Assembly: GCA_020796225.1 (NCBI GenBank)
Contig: CM036764.1
Location: 23,244,233-23,308,232 of the forward strand
DNA from: Arion vulgaris
Taxonomy: Eukaryota > Mollusca > Gastropoda > Stylommatophora > Arionidae
DNA length: 64,000 nt
Direction of reading: 5' to 3'
The stretch's first letter is position 1, and the number at the start of each line of letters is the position of its first letter. Shown here in pieces: positions 30,261 to 40,379 of the stretch. The notes under the pieces were generated by a model. The model made no database searches and was not told the origin of the DNA. It saw only the letters and a list, made by a program, of their open reading frames with translations. The translations under genes and the position numbers were made by a program.

Positions 30261-30310
30261 GACTGCCTTGTTAAATGTACATGCTGCACGTCCATGGGCT
30301 AACTACCCAT
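30261..30310 (-). mobile_element. LINE-A, antisense, left piece
   Basis: The complement reads ATGGACGTGCAGCATGTACATTTAACAAGGCAGT-type sequence corresponding to EAWTFNKAV of the copy at 180-592. Confidence 0.6.
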
Positions 30311-30775
30311 TAATATCAAAATGGTGCAGTACAGAAATCAAAACCAAGCTATTCAACACAAATAACTCAGACAAACTAAGGCTCCACGCTGGATTATTCT
30401 GGGAGCTATCAAGAAAATGATCAGAAAGTGGAGGACAATTTTATTCCCTATGCTCCATAAGGAGATGAATAAACATTACAAAATCATCAGCATACATTGT
30501 TGCTTTGACTTCAGATGGTAATTGAGCAACCAAGTTGTTGACGTGAATCAAGAAAAGTGTGAAGGACAGAACCTCTCCCTAGGAGACACATTAGAATGTT
30601 CCTACTCTTGAAACCATAACATGTAAAATGCATTCATCCTTTTATTCCGCAACAACGTGTGTAGGGACCATGATTCCCTTGCATTAGTGTGCCCAGAACA
30701 CGGCCTCTATCCTAGCTATGCTTGGTGTTAATGGTGAGTATGCAATTTTTCCTCACTCTCTACAATAGCCTGGTC
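30311..30775 (-). mobile_element. LINE-R reverse transcriptase core, antisense
   Basis: The minus strand reads FLIHVNNLVAQLPSEVKATM then YADDFVMFIH, the catalytic motif at 30481-30496. It lacks endonuclease and start. Confidence 0.7.
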
Positions 30776-30837
30776 ACGGCAAAAGCTGTTTTAAAAACAA
30801 ATGAAATATGTCATAGCAATAGCCTTTCATCTTAAGC

Positions 30838-30965
30838 GATGATGACAACAATCTCAGATGTGTGTTGATGCACCTCTGGTGTGTACGAAGGTGACTATAG
30901 AGTCCAATTCTGGAACACAATGCCCTACCACAGGTGGGCATACATGATCAAGGTTGTTTGTTGAT
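30838..30965 (-). mobile_element. LINE-Z 3' end, antisense
   Basis: GATGACAACAATCTCAGATG and CACCTCTGGTGTGTACGAAG are the complement of the finger-encoding end of 39195-39415. Confidence 0.65.
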
Positions 30966-31054
30966 GTTCTGTCTTTTCGGGATGATAGAGTTTTTTGTAA
31001 GAACCTCAAGGGAAGCAACGAGTTGTTTTTTTGTCAGATAGTTTAGTCGTCGGA

Positions 31055-31210
31055 TCAACATCACTGCAGGGCGAACCATTTAGTCCATGAGTGCTCCGAT
31101 CTCCCCTCAGTATGTCTCTCAGCGTGTGGTGACTAACGACCCCGGTTCTTTGTTGGTTTATTATTATTCTTTGGCTACCAGCAATGTGTTCTTGATTAGC
31201 TACATCACAC
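31055..31210 (-). mobile_element. LINE-R 3' end, antisense
   Basis: ATTTAGTCCATGAGTGCTCC and CTCAGTATGTCTCTCAGCG encode, in reverse, the H-T-L-R-D-I-L-R-G-D-R-S-T-H-G block of the C-terminus. Confidence 0.6.
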
Positions 31211-31289
31211 TTGACTTGCAATTCTCGCAGTCTGGTTAGTGTTGTAGATTCACCACTATTACTTGAATCATGTAGACGTCCTCTCTCCC

Positions 31290-31360
31290 TTGAAATGAAA
31301 ATCCTGGCATATCCTTTACAGGACGTAGCCATCAACAACAGAAAACGAGTCGTCGATTTT
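31290..31360 (-). mobile_element. tSINE-G, piece 1
   Basis: CATATCCTTTACAGGACGTA and GAAAACGAGTCGTCGATTTT parallel 46125-46200. A LINE-A fragment follows. Confidence 0.55.
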
Positions 31361-31535
31361 TCTCATCATCAAATAGCTTTCCGTGAGCAGAACTTTGCCA
31401 CCCCAACAGTCCTCCGGAATTTCTCTCTCTCTCATAGGCCAGATGTCCTGCCTCTGCAGCTGTCATGTTAAAACCATCAGTTACATCCTGAATCCATCTT
31501 CTCCGTGGTCTTCTTCTCTTTGCCGGTATGCTTCC
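31361..31535 (-). mobile_element. LINE-A 3' end inserted in tSINE-G
   Basis: TCATCATCAAATAGCTTTCC to CTCCGTGGTCTTCTTCTC, the usual antisense 3' end. The intact tSINE-G at 46.1 kb runs from GATTTT straight to the ACTTATACG block, so this piece is the insertion. No clear target duplication is visible. Confidence 0.65.
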
Positions 31536-31700
31536 TATGTATTACTTATACGTAGTTTGCCATTGCTTTCTGAACGGTGAGATATATTTTTTTCTTTCGT
31601 AAAAATCCAAGGGAACTAATTTGCTTCCAAATTTGCCCGCCGCTGAAAATATCAACCTGGTCTATTGCTCGCCCGCGTTGTACAGCAGCCATGCCTGCAA
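31536..31700 (-). mobile_element. tSINE-G, piece 2
   Basis: ACTTATACG, GTTTGCCATTGCTTTCTGAA and TTTGCTTCCAAATTTGCCCG continue the element at the homologous position of the 46.2 kb copy. The tRNA-like head, in reverse, is decayed. Confidence 0.55.
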
Positions 31701-32060
31701 GCCTATCGGCGCGTCATTCCCCTTACACCTGCATGCCTTGGCAGTGGCACAAAAATAAAACTGATATTTGTCAGCTTAGACCTTCCCAGCGACTCCATCT
31801 ATTGTCTCCGAGCACATCCTGTTTCAATCTTCCTGAGCATACTCATTGAGTCATTGCGAAAACATACATTGATACAAGTCTGTGATTCCAGCCAGACCAT
31901 CGCTTTAGTTGCCGCCATGATTTTCATATTGAGACTGCTCGTAGTCACGGCACCGCTGTCTCTTCCTTCAAACACTCCCTCCGACTTGAATAGTGAAAAC
32001 CCACGAGCTCCGCACATGTCGAATCACCGAATTATCTGTATAAATGATTACATCATTCTC
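31701..32060 (-). mobile_element. LINE-R RNase H fragment, antisense
   Basis: Minus frame 31799-32017 reads NMKIMAATKAMVWLESQTCI and RNDSMSMLRKIE, the central RNase H segment with the Asp-Ser motif. Confidence 0.65.
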
Positions 32061-32169
32061 AGAAATTAATGCGTGAACTTCTGCCTCCTCCACGACCATT
32101 GGGTTATCTTGTCTACATTATTTATCAAGTTTGATACATACCGAAAATGATGTATTATTTTCTGTTGGT

Positions 32170-32480
32170 ATTGGTATCCATTCATCAATTAATCAAGTGC
32201 CATGCGTGCCGGCATAGGCGATCATGTTTCTCCACAACTCTCTCTGTTTGGTGCACGTAATCAGTTCTGACGTCGATCTTGTGTCGAACCATGATGTCAG
32301 GCCATCCAACATCTTCTCCCTCTGTCTTCAGCGATCTCTCCTTCCCTGAATTGTACCTGTTGTTACCAATGCTCTAAACCTTCTCTTCGCATTATATACC
32401 ATATTAACCTTGATTGTCGGATTCTTATTCTTTTGATAAGGTTTCTTTGTGTGCAGGCCTGATTTAAAACCTCATTTGTT
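32170..32480 (-). mobile_element. LINE-M 3' end, antisense
   Basis: TCAATTAATCAAGTGCCATG and GGCGATCATGTTTCTCCACA are the complement of the end of LINE-M at 45770-45814. Confidence 0.65.
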
Positions 32481-32519
32481 TTATTCGCTGTACGTGGAAT
32501 TTTCAGCACCATTCTTCAC

Positions 32520-32720
32520 CGGGTTCTTCTTCGATCGTTCTAGGCCTGTTTTAATCATTCTCATTGTGATATATAAACAGCCAAACATCAGAACGTGATG
32601 TACGTGCACCAGCCTTCAGCACCTATTTGAGCTCAGTTGCTTATCCTTCGGTGGGGTGTTCGTTTTCAGCCAGCTTTTGATTTACTAGGGTGAGCTTTTC
32701 CTAGGGTTCGATCAGCTTTG
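32520..32720 (-). mobile_element. SINE-C2, antisense
   Basis: Complement of 62195-62345: CATTCTCATTGTGATATATA, AGAACGTGATGTACGTG, TTATCCTTCGGTGGGGTG. It shares the superfamily 3' domain. Confidence 0.6.
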
Positions 32721-33900
32721 CCGTATTTTTGGGCTTTGTGATCTACGCCGGGACAGTGAGTTACGCTATTTATGCCCGTTCTGACTGAGAAATATTTCTC
32801 GGGGCTTGTAAGCTTATCCTCGGACGGCGTCTTACTCGTATAAAACACCGTGTAAAGTATCGGCCTTCGCCAATGTTTAGACCCGAACTTCCTGTCTGAT
32901 CCGTACATTGTCGGCCTTGCTTTACCGTACATTTTGAGTATGATCCGGAGAAGGAACATTCTCGGCTTTTCTAGACGCGCATTGGTACGTGGCAATTAGC
33001 AATTGACCTCGAAAGCACTGGCATGGGGCCGAGTACAAATAATGTAGAGGGTCGTTTCAGTCGGCGCTATCAGCGTAACTGTGGATTTTGCGCTCGCCGC
33101 CATCACCCGCCCCAGTTATTCCGGGGATGTTAGTTACGACTGCAAACAAACCTTGCCCGGTTGCCCCAAGGCTGGCAGTTCCGTTTGGCATCACCAACCT
33201 CAGTTCTTCCGGGGATGTTAATTTTTAGTCGCACAGTACCTTGCACGGTTATCCTAGGGCGGGTAGTTTCGTTATGCACTAAACGCAACTTGTTCTTTTG
33301 CGCTCGGCAAACCTTGCCCAGTACATGTATCTGCACCAGGCTACCGATGCGGGGTCAGCTGCAATCTTCTCTCGCACCAACACGAGGGTAGACTTTTATT
33401 CGTTTCGGTCCTGTCTTATTTATTCTTGCCGACGGGCTGGCAATGTTTGCCCCTCCTCAGGGCTTCGAGCTTCGCCCTATGTGGGCATACGTTTGGTCAC
33501 TGGATGCACCTCTCATCCATGTCTGAGACGTTTCGTTGCTGTTTCTTTGCGTTCAGGGACTTTGGCAATATCTTGTTGGACATCGGTCAGGAGATTTGTG
33601 CGTTTTGCCTGAGAACAAAAATTCTCACTATGTATCCTTATTGTGTTTCCGTAATTGCACTGCTACCACTACCAGTAGTTTTCTCTCCCCGATCCCTGCG
33701 CCTCTTAGCCAGACCGGAACCAGAGTCTGTTTCCAGGGTCACCGCGTGGAGGTTGGGGCAGGGTCTTGGTTAGCGCGCCCCTCGCTAACCCTGGCTCATG
33801 TTACCACCATGACCTCATGAGCCTTTGACCCCCTTCACCGGGTTCAATTTCTTCAAGCGAACACACCTGTTGAATACAGTCCTCGGCCTGACCCATCCAA
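32721..33900. other. GC-rich block of unknown nature
   Basis: Clearly richer in G+C and CpG than the rest of the window. It includes two related parts, CTTCCGGGGATGTTA at about 33205 and TTCCGGGGATGTTA at about 33118, each followed by a CCTTGC-C-CGGTT segment. Several overlapping open frames (33161-33391, 33298-33612, 33426-33773) have no recognisable domain. GCCGTATTTTTGGGC...GATCTACGCC near 32727 resembles part of SINE-C near 60285. Perhaps an untranslated or decayed part of a retroelement. Confidence 0.4.
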
Positions 33901-34084
33901 GATTTTCCTCTTTTAACCTATTTCCTTTTTGTCTCTTTATTTCCATGTGCAGAGGATGTGTGTCAGCACTGACTCGAAGGCTCATCGGTGTTCTATCTCC
34001 ATAGTAGGATAGTCAAGTTGGTAGCGCATCACCCTGCACGACGTGTCTTTAGTGCACCCAATTATCTTCTTTCTCCTTATTTAC

Positions 34085-34322
34085 GTTCGTTCTTTACGAC
34101 CAATTTTAATCACTCTTTGTGATATGTTTGATCATTACCAAGAACGTGTATACGTTGCACATTGGTTTGGTATGCCCCTAAACGCATAGACTTCTATACG
34201 TTTAGGACATGTGCATCCGATTTCAGCCAAACCTCCTTAGTCGCCTCTTACGACATGCGTGGCAGGTAACAGTGGTTCTATTCTTTACACACCAAATTTG
34301 GGCCCCGGTAACCACTCGGGCG
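34085..34322 (-). mobile_element. SINE-B, antisense, full length
   Basis: CGTTCTTTACGACCAATTTT to GGGCCCCGGTAACCACTCGG. All blocks of the 38678-38925 copy are present. Confidence 0.85.
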
Positions 34323-34324
34323 AC

Positions 34325-34895
34325 ACCCAAGTATGATGCGCATCGCCTCGTTTTGTATTCTTTCCATTCGTTCTATCTGACTATGACTGAGAGTCAGTAT
34401 CGCCAGTGCATACTCAATCACAGAAAGGACCAGACCGAGGCCAACGGTAACTAGTTACATGTGGCCTCGACCAGACCCTGGTATCAGTTATATGAGGACT
34501 ATCATCATAGCACTCCGGACATGTCCATAGGTGCTCCGATCTCCGCCTCAGCAAATCCAGCAGCGTCCAGCGACCCAACATGCCAGTTCGATGTTGATTA
34601 ATCAATCTCTTTTGCATATTTAGTATGTCGTTCTTTTCGGGCTGCACCAATATTGACACCCATCTCTTTCAATCTGGTCAGCGAGTGGGATTCACTCTGG
34701 TATAAAAGGCAAATATGGCGTTGCTCACAATTTGACGCAGCTATTACCCTCATCCTCGTCTTCATTATCACATGATCTATGTGTTCCGTAAAAGCTAGAC
34801 TTCGATCAAACCGCAAGCCCAGGTATTTTATAGACTGAGATAGACTCCCCCACCTCTGCACACAAAACCACAGGTGGTGTTGGAGTATAGACAAA
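34325..34895 (-). mobile_element. LINE-R fragments in scrambled order
   Basis: Read on the minus strand: 34745-34890 gives IKYLGLRFDRSLAFTEHIDH, just after RT. Then 34480-34740 gives SESHSLTRLKEMGVNIGAAR and the C-terminal end. Then 34325-34440 gives SVIEYALAILTLSHSQIERM, which belongs between the first two. A 3' end seems to have inserted into an older copy. Confidence 0.6.
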
Positions 34896-34935
34896 CTTCT
34901 TCTTTGTCCTGAACGCTCCATATCGACCCCTGTTA
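34896..34935 (-). mobile_element. SINE-A tail scrap
   Basis: CTTCTTCTTTGTCCTGAACG and CTCCATATCGACCCCTG, the tail only. Confidence 0.55.
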
Positions 34936-34949
34936 TTAGATAATATACA

Positions 34950-35240
34950 TACTGACATCCATTGCACCGATCGTCAGAACATTGACAAGGGAGTCGGGGT
35001 GGGAGCTCATTCAGTTGCCCAGCGACCGGCTATTGGATGAGGACAGCAATTTATGTTGAATTTCTACCGCAGTTAATAAGCTTAAAATTGTTTGGGTGGA
35101 ACTGGACGTCTGAAGAAAAGAATGAGGTTGTTTAACCACAGTCATGGGAATTATTAATATGCATGTTCGACGTGTGCTGGATTAGACTTGGCAAGTCTCC
35201 TAAAACTGTTATGACATTAGTTCAGTAACCAGTCACTAAA
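34950..35240 (+). mobile_element. LINE-R2 3' end
   Basis: TTGGATGAGGAC, AGTTCAGTAACCAG and similar blocks in the order of 42665-43020. Degenerate; ends about 350 bp before the second gene's start codon. Confidence 0.5.
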
Positions 35241-35586
35241 ACTGCAAGCAGAACTTGATGCCTTTAGTGCAGAATAAGCACGATAAGGAGTGTGTTTAAC
35301 CAACGAGTCACAGTAACGACATATTTTGTTTTCATTCAATTTTGATTAATTATAATCTCTTGAGAAATCTGCTTAAAACTAAATTTTGCGGTATGTGGAC
35401 GTGCGAGATTGGGTACCCGAGATTGCTGTGAAATTCGTAATAATATATATCGAATGTTTAATTTATTATTCTATTTATTTGAAGAAAAAACGCGATTAAG
35501 ACAGCGAAATAAATTGGTTAGTTTGTTTTGTTTATTACTTATTATTCTTAATTTTTAAAAACATAGCAACCGCCCAAAGCTGTAAA
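35241..35586 (+). promoter_or_regulatory. candidate promoter / 5' UTR of the 114-residue gene
   Basis: AT-rich, with TATTTTGTTTTC-type runs, CCGCCC close to the ATG (about 35570) and start context GTAAAATGGCG. No repeat family in the last 250 bp. The actual start site is not determinable. Confidence 0.35.
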
Positions 35587-35694
35587 ATGGCGGAGAAAGG
35601 TGAGAGCGAGATAAACAGAGCCGATAACACGGAACATACAGAAGCAACCTCAAATCTTGAAGGCTTCATTACATCACAGATGCAGCAGCAAGAG
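35587..35694 (+). CDS. 114-residue gene, exon 1
   Basis: ATG in AAAATGGCG context to CAGCAGCAAGAG; donor GTGTTA. 36 codons, phase 0. Confidence 0.68.
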
Positions 35695-38239
35695 GTGTTA
35701 TATATTCAGCTCAGTTATTTTCCCTTTATATCTTCACTGAGGTATTAGATTTTAGAATGAAAAAACTGTCTTGAATTGTTTTAAAACCAATGGAATTCAG
35801 TTACTTTCCTGTCCAGAAAGTTTAGAAAGATTAAGTCAACAACTTGTTTATGGGCGATTGGGTTCAAACACTAACAGTGTAGTAACACTCTAATATGCAT
35901 ATATGCTAGTCTTTTCTAAAGGACAGATATCAGACTATTAATAAGGATGCACGCACAGCATTGATAAGCGGGAATTGAAATGGTTAGGTGGGCATTCTTC
36001 ATTTGCTCAGAGACCGTCTGTTTGATGAGACGTTGAAATTGATGCTGCATCTATAGTTCTATACATCGTTTTAAGAGGTTTGGAATCATACCTTATATGC
36101 AAACAGAACAGGATCATGTCCGATGGGCATAGGAAAGAGTTTGTTTAACCAGTAATTCAGCAGAACCATCAGCATACATATCCTTTGACATTTCAGGGAG
36201 GAGACTGAGCACCAATGGATCTACCTGAAGTGATATGATGCCAGTTCAGTGACCAATAACTAAAGTTAAAATGTTGTCCTCATTCTAAAATTGAAATGCC
36301 TGTGGTATTCTCGAACAAAACAAACTTTATAGAATACAACTGATAAGTAAATGTTGGAATCTTAAATTAAGTTTTTATATAAGCATATCTAGATATATTA
36401 GTAACAACAGATTGAAGAGCAAATCCCCTTCATAGAATTTCCTTCTTTCTTGTCATTAGATGTAGATGAATAAAGCAGCCAATAATCATCATGTCTTTTA
36501 TGACTTTCTTCGCCTTTCTCATCCTTTATACTATGATCTACTCATACCTTTTGTCCCAATCTCCCTAGCTCTTTGTTCTTATTTTATTCAATCAATCTTA
36601 TTTTATTGTCTTATATATATATCCCAAACAGTTGTCAAATTGTTTCACATTTAATTGTACATATGTCCTATCTTGTGTAGAAAATATCAAAGGAGTCAGA
36701 CAACCTAGACACAACAAAACGTGACAACTTCATTGCAAGAGCTCTCTCTGAGAGCCGAAGGTAACTTGTAAATTTATTAGCCTGATTAGTAACAGGACTG
36801 AAAATTGCTGTTTTACTGATGTAATATACACAACAGGAAACTAAAAATCTGCACATAACAACAAAGTTATGTGGTGAAGTCATTTCTTAGCGTAAGGTTA
36901 TCGCTGATTCACTTTCCAAGTAAGTAATGTAAACATTTTCTTAGTAGACTTCAATTAAACTTATGTGTTTAATTATCTCCTACCTATCCCTCAAATGTTT
37001 CTTCAACAAAATCTTATATCTTGTGTTGTCTGCAAGGTAAGAGATTGCCTAGCAGATAACTTTCTTCAGAAAAGGAAAGCAAAAATTAGTAACGGTTCAG
37101 ATCGTTGCACTTAGAAATAATCAGAAAAGTAGTTTATTAAAGTTACTGTCAATAGAGAGTGCAGTAATTGCAAAAATGTAGATTTTGCTGAAAAGTTAGT
37201 TTTGTATATTGCATGCCTGCGAAACATCAAAAAGGTGGTTAATTTTCTTTATCTGTAAATATCTGAAAAATATGAAACATTTAAAGACACACCCACTTGA
37301 TAATCGTTTTCTCTCGTGTCCTGTGTTTTTAATTGCGTTTGCAAATTTGACCATAAATGAAAAAGACATTGATTTTAATTTTACCAAAACATGCATATTT
37401 TGTCCATCTGCCTATGTAAGAGAATGATTAAATCACAAAGACAGAACAGAAAAGTCAGTATAATGAGAGGATAATGTAATATACTTAATAAAATTATTAA
37501 TTAGAATGAACAAAACTAAAGTCAATATTTTATAAAGTTGCTTTCTGTTTTCTGTTCATCTCACTTAGCTGGCCAAATTAGCTAGCCAACCTGCCACACC
37601 TGACCACCCTAATCCCAGGCCCCATGGCTAGAGCTTTGTCCGTATCTCCCTTGCTATGCTGCACCATATGATGAAATAAAATAGCTAATAGTATGGCCAA
37701 AGTGGGAAGAAAACTGCCATAAGAAAACTACCTGGTCAGCTGACTCGCCACTTTTCTGAGTCATTCAACAGGACAGATTTCACATTTGAGTTGAATATCC
37801 ATAGCTTTATTTTCTGGTGGAGATGGCAGTAGAGTTCCACACTGCGTGTAGGAGAACAATGGCTTATCTGGCTTTCCTAATTTTATTAATGTCCTCATCA
37901 GTACCTCCAGATCGGCAATTATCACATTGTCACACCTAACTTTTTGTTTCTTCCTGCCTGTAAATTCAATGTTAACGATTGTTTGGTTATATCTAGGCAG
38001 ACATTGATCAAGTATTATTTGTTGACCATATTTTTCTTTTGCAACAAAAAATTGTAAGTGTGATCTGTCATTTTCCAACTAGGATGAGCATGGAGGTTGA
38101 GAAGTCCAGAGAAAAGATAGAATGTTTGCATGCTGAACTTGGGGAAAGAATAATAACACAGTGGAGAAATGAACACTCTGCTGAAGTCTTGCAAGCACCA
38201 GAGACAAACTTGACCAATGTTTCATTTCAGCATGGGTAG
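35587..38239 (+). CDS. unrecognised 114-residue charged, probably coiled-coil protein, three exons
   Basis: Exons 35587-35694, 36681-36760 and 38083-38239 join in phase (0, then AG|G for Arg63) to 345 nt. The protein starts MAEKGESEINRADNTEHTEA, has a Gln-rich end of exon 1 (QMQQQE) and a basic/acidic middle DTTKRDNFIARALSESRR. A heptad-like helix follows, VEKSREKIECLHAELGERI, ending NVSFQHG. No signal peptide, membrane segment or catalytic motif. I do not recognise the family. Support comes from consistent splice sites and phases, a stop followed by AATAAA 389 bp on, and a repeat-free coding sequence. It could be a small adaptor or centrosomal/vesicle-complex type protein, but that is a guess. 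Confidence 0.72.
35925..36275 (+). mobile_element. LINE-R2 3' end in intron 1 of the 114-residue gene
   Basis: GCTCAGAGACCGTCTGTTTG, GAGGAGACTGAGCACCAATG and CCAGTTCAGTGACCAATAAC are collinear with 42665-43020. Degenerate. Confidence 0.6.
36681..36760 (+). CDS. 114-residue gene, exon 2
   Basis: Acceptor CCTATCTTGTGTAG; KISKESDNLDTTKRDNFIAR and ALSES; donor GTAACTT. The exon ends two bases into an Arg codon. Confidence 0.7.
37761..38078 (-). other. antisense 105-codon open frame in intron 2, unrecognised
   Basis: Reads QTIVNIEFTGRKKQKVRCDN and TLIKLGKPDKPLFSYTQC. F-x-G-K followed some 25 residues later by GKP-x-x-x-LF is faintly like the topoisomerase IB core, too weak to name. It has its own ATG but no supporting splice context and ends five bases before the exon 3 boundary of the + strand gene. 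A transposon relic or chance are alternatives. Confidence 0.25.
38083..38239 (+). CDS. 114-residue gene, exon 3 and stop
   Basis: Acceptor CATTTTCCAACTAG. It begins (R)MSMEVEKSREKIECLHAEL and ends at TAG 38237. A weak GTAGTA donor overlaps the stop, so one more exon cannot be strictly excluded, but the poly(A) signal downstream argues against it. Confidence 0.7.
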
Positions 38240-38627
38240 TAATACAGATTATGCAGATGCATCTCCAGCTGAGGGGACTAACTACAGTGATAATATCATT
38301 TCTAATTATTATTGATATCAATTGTTTAACCACTTGGTGTTGCCAAAATTGTAAGTTTTTCAGTATCTTATATTTCAACATGTCTTTAACCCTCATCTAA
38401 AATAGCCACTTAGAAATTTCCAATTTGGGATTATATGACATTAAAGTTTGATCAGTAAACTTTCTGATAAGTAAATGGAAAGTAAACAGGAAAGGTTGAT
38501 CAGTAAACTTTCGGATTTACATTATAGTTGATCAGTAACCTTTAGGATTTGCATTAAAGTTTGTATTTGTATGTGTTTGTATTAGTCAGTAGCTTGTATT
38601 ATTTACATGAAAAACAGTAACTATTTT

Positions 38628-38633
38628 AATAAA
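38628..38633 (+). promoter_or_regulatory. poly(A) signal of the 114-residue gene
   Basis: AATAAA followed by GTTATGGAAAGTTTTTTTAATGTT, a U/GU-rich downstream element. Confidence 0.65.
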
Positions 38634-38677
38634 GTTATGGAAAGTTTTTTTAATGTTATAAAATGAGAAGAATTTAT

Positions 38678-38925
38678 CGCCCGAGTGGTTACCGCAGCCC
38701 AAATTTGGGGTGTAAAGAATAGAACCACTGTTACCTGCCACGCATGTCGTAAAGGCGACTAAGGAGGTTTGGCTGAAATCAGATGCATGTGTCCTAAACG
38801 TGTAGAAGTCTACACGTTTAGGTGTCTACAAACCAATGTGCAACGTATACACGTTCTTGGCAAAGATCAAACATATCACAAATAGTGATTAAAATTGGTC
38901 GTAAAGAACGAACAAAAAGAAGAAG
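38678..38925 (+). mobile_element. SINE-B, sense, 10-bp target duplication
   Basis: From CGCCCGAGTGGTTACC to a (GAA)n tail; middle with TAAACGTGTAGAAGTCTACA, a hairpin. AAGAATTTAT at 38668-38677 and 38926-38935. Starts just after the second gene's poly(A) site. Confidence 0.92.
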
Positions 38926-38992
38926 AAGAATTTATGAAGTATGTGATCTAGATATGTTATCAGAAGTTTTATTTTCTTTACATATGAATGGC

Positions 38993-39056
38993 GGAATGCG
39001 TAATAACAAACTACTGTAGTTTTACAAAATACGAAAACAATGACAATACACAGCCT
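38993..39056 (-). mobile_element. 64-bp FB-D insertion with 16-bp target duplication
   Basis: Only the terminal part of the family: GCGTAATAACAAACTACTG, TAGTTTTACAAAATACG, CAATGACAATACACAGC. TTTACATATGAATGGC (38977-38992) and TTTACATTTGAATGGC (39057-39072) flank it, 15 of 16 matching. Truncated at the motif-bearing end. Confidence 0.8.
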
Positions 39057-39194
39057 TTTACATTTGAATGGCTTATCGTATTGTAAGAGTTAAGACTTAA
39101 AATATATTAAGAATCAGTGCAGAGTTATGGACAGTTGCAGCTATACCAACTATTGGGGAGTTAAATTTTATGTATCTACAGTAGCTGAGAATCA

Positions 39195-39415
39195 TCGTAT
39201 TTTTGAGGCACAGAGAAAATGAGCTGCACGAAAAGACAGAGCCCACAACACGCACATGTCTAACCTTGATCATGTATGCCCCACCTGTGGTAGGGGATTC
39301 TGTTATAGGATTGGACTCTACAGTCACCTCCAGACACACCAGAGAGGTGCAGCAGCACATGTCTGAGATTGTTGTCATCATTGCTTGCTATGGACGGCTA
39401 TTATCTACAGTAGCT
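39195..39415 (+). mobile_element. LINE-Z 3' end
   Basis: Correct-frame translation reads SNLDHVCPTCGRGFCYRIGL and YSHLQTHQRGA, a C2H2 finger, then GATTGTTGTCATCATTGC. The track frame is shifted and hides it. Confidence 0.75.
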
Positions 39416-40109
39416 TAAAAGGGAGAAAACTAACTTCCACATACACACACTTGTGTGTTATCTGAATGCTTTGCTCTATCTTCTTCTTGTTGGTTCACCC
39501 TGAAAAAGAGCACTTTTTATTTCGTGTAGCAGCTTATAACCTTGCTGCCTTGCTACCCTGATATATGTTACTTTCATCTTGAAACATCCGTATTCAACAT
39601 ATACTTTTAGATCAACATTTGCATTCGTTCTTTGATCCCTACCGCTAGCCAAACGGCATTGATGCAGACTGTTACTTAGATGTGTAGTAGGGTCTGAATC
39701 AGCTCTGGTTTGCTGACCCTGACTTCTAATCAATTTGAATCCACTATGTAGCAGTATTAATTACCTTTGCTGTGCACCAGAATTCTGCATATGTCAACAA
39801 ATGAGCTCAATATTGAAACTATGTGCCTGTATTAGTTAAATAAAATCAGTATGTGAATTTAGTATATTACTTTAATTCATTACCTTTTATCTGAGAATTG
39901 TATATTAACTTTTTATAGTGAGCTCCTATCTCTTGAGGAAACATATTATTAATACACAATTGCCTTTGTACACAGAAAAATGCCAAACTGTGAATATGTC
40001 TCATTTAAATAAATAAACAAAAGTTTTTTTTAAATCAGAGATTTCATTCTTGTTTTTTACATTTTGTTGTACAAAAAATCTATTTTTGGTTACTACAGCA
40101 ACATATTCT
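39416..40109. other. no gene seen
   Basis: An 85-codon minus frame (39476-39733) has KVTYIRVARQQGYKLLHE near its end, possibly a LINE scrap, otherwise nothing recognised. Confidence 0.35.
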
Positions 40110-40300
40110 CTGCTTGGAGAATAGTTGAGGGACATTTATGCAGTAGTATTTCTCTTTTGAAACTTTTCTCCCATGACAGGTGTCTTGCACCTGATGCATT
40201 TATTTTTTGTCACATCTTGCATCCATCATGTCCATGGCCTCCCCTTCATTCTTTTTCCTGATATATGCTCTTCCATGACTGTCGTCAAGCCTTCATAGCA
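40110..40300 (-). mobile_element. LINE-A-like C-terminal block, antisense
   Basis: The complement, across frameshifts, gives a M-E-E-H-I-S-G-K-R-M-K-G-R-P-W-T and W-M-Q-D-V-T-K block comparable to the LINE-A basic end. Confidence 0.5.
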
Positions 40301-40379
40301 TCTTGTATGTAAAAAATAATTCACTTTTCATTGTCTTTACTTTTTAAAAATAGTTAACCATTGTAGAGCAGGCAATCAG

